Assembly: GCA_023678885.1 (NCBI GenBank)
Contig: CM042954.1
Span: 4,152,198-4,216,197, forward strand
Length of the DNA: 64,000 bases
Direction of reading: 5' to 3'
DNA from: Pogostemon cablin
Taxonomy: Eukaryota > Streptophyta > Magnoliopsida > Lamiales > Lamiaceae
Notes under the pieces: generated by a model
The model's input: only the letters and a program-made list of their open reading frames with translations
Database searches by the model: none
Told to the model about the DNA's origin: nothing
Made by a program: the position numbers and the translations under genes
Part shown: positions 58,664 to 64,000 of the stretch, in pieces
How positions within the stretch are numbered: the first letter of the stretch is position 1
Layout: the number at the start of each line of letters is the position of its first letter

Positions 58664-59390
58664 TTGTTAGATTCATCAGTTGTATCTTTATTTTTTTCTA
58701 AAAAACATCGGTTAAGTTCTCCCAAACCATTCACCTCGACACAGGATTTTCATTTTTATTTGTTATTATTTTTTTCATTATTATTTCTATTTTAATTATT
58801 TATACTATTATTATTTTTTATTCTCTTCCCCTTTAAAATTAAAATGACATATATTTTATGTTTTTTTCTAGTTTTTTAAAATATATAAAATCATTTATTT
58901 GATATTAATTCTAACTATTAGTTTTTATTTTACTATGGTGTACAGTCGATCTAGATCGACTATCAATTACTAAATTTGTGTATATTAATTTGGCCCCCCA
59001 AACTATTTTTCTGGCTCCGTCACTGAGTATGACTATCGCATTCTCTACAACAATTCCTGGATATTCATGTTATTTGATTAACACTTGCTACGGTTTGTAA
59101 AATATAATTTTACATTTTTATTAAATTGTATGTTTTTTTATTGCATATTTCAAAATAATCAGATTGTTAAAATATGTTTATCTGCAGATTGTGCTTCAAT
59201 AATGGTGGATGAAATCATTAGATTATAAAAATATGTCTATCTGCAGATTGTGCTTGAGTAATGATGGGATTATGAGTGGTTATAATATTTTGGTTCCATT
59301 TTTCTTAAATAATGTTCATACGTTTTACTTTAAATCTTTATAATCATGGCAAATTTGTGATACATATATTCGTTATGATTGGGAGATATA
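58664..59390. other. Upstream region of NUDT14
   Basis: AT-rich DNA that should include the NUDT14 promoter (minus strand). No clear TATA box or repeat boundary could be fixed. A duplicated phrase (ATATGT.TATCTGCAGATTGTGCTT) occurs at about 59175 and 59232. Confidence 0.4.
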
Positions 59391-59608
59391 ATTTTAGGGT
59401 CATTTTGGGGTGCACCTGGTGCATTGGTGCACCCCCTGTTAATATATTAAAATAGGGATAGTTGGTAGTTTTTTATAAAATAAAATTAATTATATTATTT
59501 TATTTAATGGTTATGATTAAAATAAAATAACTAACGGTTAAAATCGTCCAAGTACACCAGTGCACCAGGTGCGCCACACTTGGACTCATAATTTTATACC
59601 CTAAAATA
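59391..59608. mobile_element. MITE-like inverted-repeat element, copy 1
   Basis: Ends are ATTTTAGGGT and ACCCTAAAAT. Inner arms GTGCACCTGGTGCATTGGTG (59410-59429) and CACCAGTGCACCAGGTGCGC (59555-59574) are inverted matches. The centre is AT-rich with AACGGTTAAAATCGT. Non-coding; superfamily not assigned. Confidence 0.65.
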
Positions 59609-59795
59609 TAATGTTAAGGTGATTCTGGGTGCACCAAGTTTATAGGTTTAAAATAAAGCTACTGGATAGTTTTAATTTTAAAAAAATTAATTATTTTATT
59701 TTATTTAACGGTAGAGATTAAATTAAAACTTAATCTAACGGTTAAGATCGTTCAAGTGCACCCAAGTTGGACTCATAATTTTTATACCCTAAAAC
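59609..59795. mobile_element. MITE-like element, copy 2, adjoining copy 1
   Basis: Shares GGGTGCACC, TTTAACGGT, TCTAACGGTTAAGATCGTTC, AAGTGCACCC and the end TTGGACTCATAATTTTTATA with copy 1 but lacks part of the arms. Direct tandem arrangement. Confidence 0.6.
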
Positions 59796-60006
59796 CATTC
59801 ATAAGATTTCTTCAAAAATCTTTCAATCACCTTTCAAGATTTCAACCAGTGTTTTCATAACCGGACCGGAGGTCGAACCGATGTTCCAAACGATTCGAGG
59901 TCGGACCGGACGGTTCAATCAAAAAAATAAAATTTTACTTAATTTTATTTTTTTATCTATTTCCAATAATATTACCATATTTAATTACTTCATATATAAA
60001 TGTACT

Positions 60007-60008
<2 letters not shown>

Positions 60009-60055
<47 letters not shown>
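60009..60055. repeat. (AT)n microsatellite
   Basis: About 23 uninterrupted AT units; highly likely to vary in length between individuals. Confidence 0.95.
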
Positions 60056-60058
<3 letters not shown>

Positions 60059-60308
60059 AGTTAAATGTTAATATCCTGCAAAGGCAAATCAAAAGTCAAA
60101 ACCAAAGTCAAAACCACGGTCAAAATAAACTTTGAGAGAGAGAAATTTAACCCCATTCACCAACCACCACCGCCCCTCACTGTATCTCTCTCTTTTTCCC
60201 AAATTTGTGAATCTCTCTTCTTTCCCTAGTTTGTAGATCGGAAATCTCAATCGGTCACCTCAATTAATTTTATACAGTAACTGCCCATCAACACAACCAA
60301 TCGCTCTA

Positions 60309-61582
60309 TGATAAGTTGTAATTTTACACAATTATTTTGGATGAAATTCACTTCTTTACACGTGAGTTGTGAATTATTTAATGTCAATTACGACTTATTT
60401 ATATTTTCTACACTTATACTTTAATTATTTTATTTGTTATTGAAACAGGCCAAAAATAAGATAAATTGTACAGTCACCATAATTTATTTTATGTGACTAT
60501 CACAATAATTTTTACTGCTGGAAATAAAGAGTTGACAAAGTAAATTAAGTAGGGATTTGATTTGAAGAGGAAAAGGAAAACTTACCAAAGAGAGAAAAGA
60601 TACAATGAACTTGGACAACTAAAAAAAAGGAAGGTGATCAAGGAATTTAATTGGAGGAATTAATTTATGATTTTGTGGGATTATATTATTCCACACATCC
60701 AGAAACACATCAGACACGACGGATAAAAGCAGAAGACAGATTGGGGCGAAGGAGAACGCCACCATTGGAACAAGAGATAATCTGTTTCATCTTTTTAATT
60801 TAGTTTAATTATGTAATTTTATTTCTAGTCCAAGGATTGTGAACTTCTTGTTGATGAATTTACATATTTGATTAGGATTTAAATTACCAACTTGCTTTAT
60901 GAATTTATTTCGTGCTTTGCTTTGATGTTAATCTTGATTTTTCAATTGCTTGTATAGACTACCCCTCTCATACGTGATTGATTATTCAATAGATATTTTA
61001 CATATTATAATTCGTAATTGTTATAATATTGTGAACCGAGTAGCAAAGTGAGGAAGTACCTCTTGAAATCATGAAATCTAGGTTGTATGATTCGCTACCC
61101 CCGTTTTCTTAGCTTAGTAGTCCTAATATCTAAATCTTAATGCATTGTCGAGTTCGAATCCATAGGGTCACTCGGCAATAGTTTAATCTAGAAGTCGTAC
61201 CCTAGGTTATTAATCTTAAGGATATTTTGGGTTAATTTGGTCGTACCATTAGCCTAGGGACTTAAGTTTAGGAACTTGTTGGGATTTTAGGAATTTGATA
61301 CATGTGAATTTGGACATGGGAGGGGATCAAATCTTTGGACTAGGTTTTTAATTTAATTTGTTATCTTATTTTATTATTTTTGCACTTTATATTATTTATA
61401 TTTTCATGTTTATTAGTGATTAGATCAATCCAATTCCCCCCTTTTACTTTCTTAGAAACACTTAAAATTCAATTAAAGTTCCATTAGTCCTTGTGGGTTC
61501 GACCCTTACTTACCCTACTAGATTCTAGTGGGTTTGTTTGGAAATTACAAATCTTATTTTTTAGTGCCCGCGACAGCACACA
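60309..61582 (+). repeat. 5' LTR of the non-autonomous element
   Basis: Begins TGATAAGTTGTAATTTTAC and ends near GCGACAGCACACA just before the primer site; the last one or two bases are uncertain. Matches 63040-64000 over its right three-quarters. Confidence 0.75.
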
Positions 61583-61588
61583 AAATTT

Positions 61589-61606
61589 TGGCGCCATTGC
61601 CGGGGA
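61589..61606 (+). other. Primer-binding site for tRNA-Asp
   Basis: TGGCGCCATTGCCGGGGA, one mismatch from the standard Tat/Athila primer site. Confidence 0.88.
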
Positions 61607-61769
61607 GTAATCCTGAATTTTATTGAATTTTTTGTGTTTTTTAATTTTATTTTTGAATTTTACCTAGCAGTGCACTGACACTGAACTCTTCAGTGTCAGG
61701 TCTGCCCTATTTTTGTTATTCTGAATTTTCGAGTTTACTCACCTTTCTCCCTTTGTAGGCTTGCTTCTA

Positions 61770-62702
61770 ATGGATCGATATCATGGTTATTATTGTCAGA
61801 ATATTCAGCCATGTAGAGTTTGTACAACCACACTCCATTCCACTCATGATTGCCCATCCTTGATTGATAGATTAGCGGTGAGACAAAGAGATGAATATTG
61901 GAGTGCTAATCAACAAAGGCATTAGAATGATCAACCATATGCCAACACTTACAATCAAGGAAGGCATCATGATTTTCAATATGTGGACCACTATCATAAT
62001 AAACCTTACGAATATCAAAGGAGTGGCTATTATGATCAAAGACCTCAATCCTTCAATAATAGTGAATGCTATTATGAGGATGATGGGTATAATGGTGATG
62101 AACATAGTTCGAAAGCTTCATTAGAGTCCTTGTTGAAACGGATGGAAATTAGTAATTTGATATTTCAACAAGGAATCCAACTGAGTCTTTGGAATTTGGA
62201 GCGACAATGTAGCAAATTAAGGACTGAGGTTGAACGTTTGGTGGCGCAACTATGTGTAAATCAAGGGGAATGTCACGAGGAGACCACCCAAGATGAGAAT
62301 TTGGAGATGGAGACCGAAATTGAGGAGGTTGAGTGTGCTTAAAATTCTGTAGAATTGGTGTAGAAAATTCTGGTGGCAGAAACTGACACTGAAGCCTTCA
62401 GTGTCAGTTTTGTTGGAAACGAAAACGAGGTAAAGCTGCCTGAATCAATATCTACTAATTCTGATTCATTTTCATCTTCATACAGGTTGCCAAAGGTTGA
62501 AGATCCTCAAGTAAATGAGGCAATTGATGTGTTTCAAATTGATGAGATTCATGACTCTTTTCTTGAGGCGATCAAGCAAATGTCCATTGAGCTTTGCACC
62601 AAAAGGCTGACCAAAAATCATATTATTTTGAAGGGAGAGAACACTTCTCGCAAACCAATAAGATCATTATATTGGTATGAACATTTTACTCCTATTACGT
62701 GA
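61770..62702 (+). pseudogene. Gag-like protein of the non-autonomous element
   Basis: One frame runs from ATG 61770 to a stop at 62700-62702, interrupted by TAG at 61923-61925, TAA near 62341 and TAG near 62362. Near the start is a Cys/His cluster CRVCTTTLHSTHDC like a gag zinc knuckle with altered spacing. Then follow Tyr/Asn/Gln-rich sequence (YNQGRHHDFQYVDHYHNK), a leucine-rich helical stretch (ESLLKRMEISNLIFQQG), an acidic segment and a basic end. The capsid part of a normal gag is missing. A 31-bp perfect palindrome lies inside (62380-62410). Function unknown. Confidence 0.6.
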
Positions 62703-63039
62703 AAGGAAAGTGAACGTCGAGCCAACGACGTTAAGAAAAAGCGCTTATTGGGAGGCAACCCAACTTAAATTTTTATTTTATTTTTATTTATTTGATTTTT
62801 CTTAATAAATAATCTTGTTCTTTTAGTGTGTCCTATTTTTCAGGAAGTGCTATGAAGTGAAGAAATGTTGATGTTGGTAATGTTTCTAGAGAAGGAGAAA
62901 AATCCCAACTTGTGGTCAATCACATGAAGCTTAATTCGGTGACTTCTTTCCACTCTTGCACTTGATTTTCCCTTGAATTTTACTATATTTTGTTTGCTTG
63001 AGGGCAAGCAAAATAATTAGGTGTGGGTAGGTTTGGTGT

Positions 63040-64000
63040 ATTAAGTAGGGATTTGATTTGAAGAATTAAGCAGAGATTTGATTTGAAGAGGAAAATGAAA
63101 ACTTACCAAAGGGAGAAAAAATACAATGAACTTGGACAACTAAAAAAAGGAAGGTGATCAAGGAATTTAATTGGAGGAATTAATTTATGATTTTGTGGGA
63201 TTATATTATTCCACACATCCAGACACGCATCAGACACGATGGATAGAAGCAGAAGACAGATTGTGGCGAAATCATTGGAACAAGAGATAATCGGTTTCAT
63301 ATTTTTAATTTAGTTTAATTATGTAATTTTGTTTCTAGTCCAAGGATTGTGAACTTCTTGTTGATGAATTTACATATTTGATTAGAATTTAAATTACCAA
63401 CTTGTTTTATGAATTTATTTCGTGCTTAGCTTTGATGTTAATCTTGATTTTTCAATTGATTGTGTAGACTACCCCTCTCATATGTGATTGATTATTCAAT
63501 AGCTATTTTACATATTAAAATCCGTAATTATTATAATATTGTGAACCGAGTAGCAAAGTGAGGAAGTACCTCTTGAAATCATGAAATCTAAGTTGTATGA
63601 TTCGCTACCCCCATTTTCATAACCTAGTAGTCCTAATATCTAAATCTTAATGCATTGTCAAGTTCGAATCCATAGGGTCACTCGGCAATAGTTTAATCTA
63701 GAGGTTGTACCCTAGGTTATTAATCTTAAGGATATTTCGGGTTAATTTGGTCATACCATTAGCCTAGGAACTTGAGTTTAGGAACTTGTTGGGATTTTAG
63801 GAATTTAATACATGTGAATTAGGATATGAGGGGGGATCAAATCCTTGGACTAGGTTTTTAATTTAATTTGTTATCTTATTTTATTATTTTTGCACTTTAT
63901 GTTATTTATGTTTTCATGTTTATTAATTATTAGATCAATCCAATTCCCTCCTGTTACTTTCTTAGAAACACTTAAAATTCAATTAAAGTTCGATTTCTCC
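63040..64000 (+). repeat. 3' LTR of the non-autonomous element, truncated at both ends
   Basis: From about 63065 the sequence follows 60553 onward closely. The first 230 bp or so of the LTR are missing. The first 24 bp (ATTAAGTAGGGATTTGATTTG...) are repeated once with changes. The last 90 bp or so lie beyond the window. Confidence 0.75.

Larger units (their letters stand above)
60309..64000 (+). mobile_element. Non-autonomous Ty3/gypsy (Athila-like) element, 3' LTR cut by the window
   Basis: 5' LTR 60309-61582, tRNA-Asp primer site 61589-61606, a single short gag-like frame, a 3' stretch with AAAAAGCGCTTATTGGGAGG typical of Athila-group elements, then a 3' LTR from about 63040. The interior is only about 1.45 kb and there is no pol. 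It must have used enzymes of another element. The LTR is related to the solo LTR at 2792-3647. Confidence 0.82.

Noticed and set aside
1..64000. CRISPR array, operon, prophage or bacterial origin
   Set aside because: No direct repeat-spacer arrays or bacterial gene organisation; all features are plant nuclear.

Overview
The window is nuclear DNA from a flowering plant, almost certainly a eudicot. It holds intron-split plant genes with GT-AG junctions, plant LTR retrotransposons with tRNA-Asp and initiator tRNA-Met primer sites, plant MITEs, an endogenous plant pararetrovirus and a plastid-rRNA insert. The species cannot be named from the sequence. Only two host genes are visible, and they converge. 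One is a decayed copper chaperone for superoxide dismutase (CCS, + strand, 27721-48672). The other is an apparently intact plastid-type Nudix hydrolase 14 (NUDT14, - strand, 58663-50117). Nearly everything else is mobile DNA, much of it nested, with several insertions proven by target-site duplications (TSDs).

1-11716: a decayed Ty3/gypsy element of the Tat clade on the + strand. It shows RT, RNase H, a second archaeal-type RNase H and integrase, then an antisense extra ORF and a 3' LTR. It has been hit repeatedly. A gypsy element on the - strand (LTR 309-2128) abuts its pol at 2128/2129. A solo LTR (2238-4482, TSD CCTAG) splits the RT and itself contains another solo LTR (2792-3647, TSD CCGAT). 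A third solo LTR (10195-11405) sits inside its 3' LTR. 11717-14357 is AT-rich with no recognised gene.

14358-27255: two adjacent PIF/Harbinger-like MITEs share TTA target sites. The first holds a Stowaway MITE. The second is split by about 11.6 kb of endogenous caulimovirid sequence. This comprises a head-to-head inverted fragment (15608-19712) and a nearly full-length diverged copy on the - strand (about 19840-27175), separated by ATT-rich repeat. All viral reading frames are broken. A Stowaway MITE follows at 27330-27573.

27721-48672: the CCS pseudogene. Its second intron is 18.4 kb because it holds an Athila-like element (28332-41212) and a small Ty1/copia element (41337-45909, TSD GCTGT). 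Without these it would be about 0.9 kb. CCS carries two frameshifts and two nonsense codons.

48673-64000: a convergent intergenic stretch, then NUDT14 with seven exons and an unbroken 320-codon frame. Its introns hold a tandem miniature LTR element 12 bp from a splice donor and a fragment of plastid 16S rRNA. Upstream are two paired MITEs, an AT microsatellite and a non-autonomous gypsy element with a degraded gag-like ORF, whose 3' LTR runs off the window.
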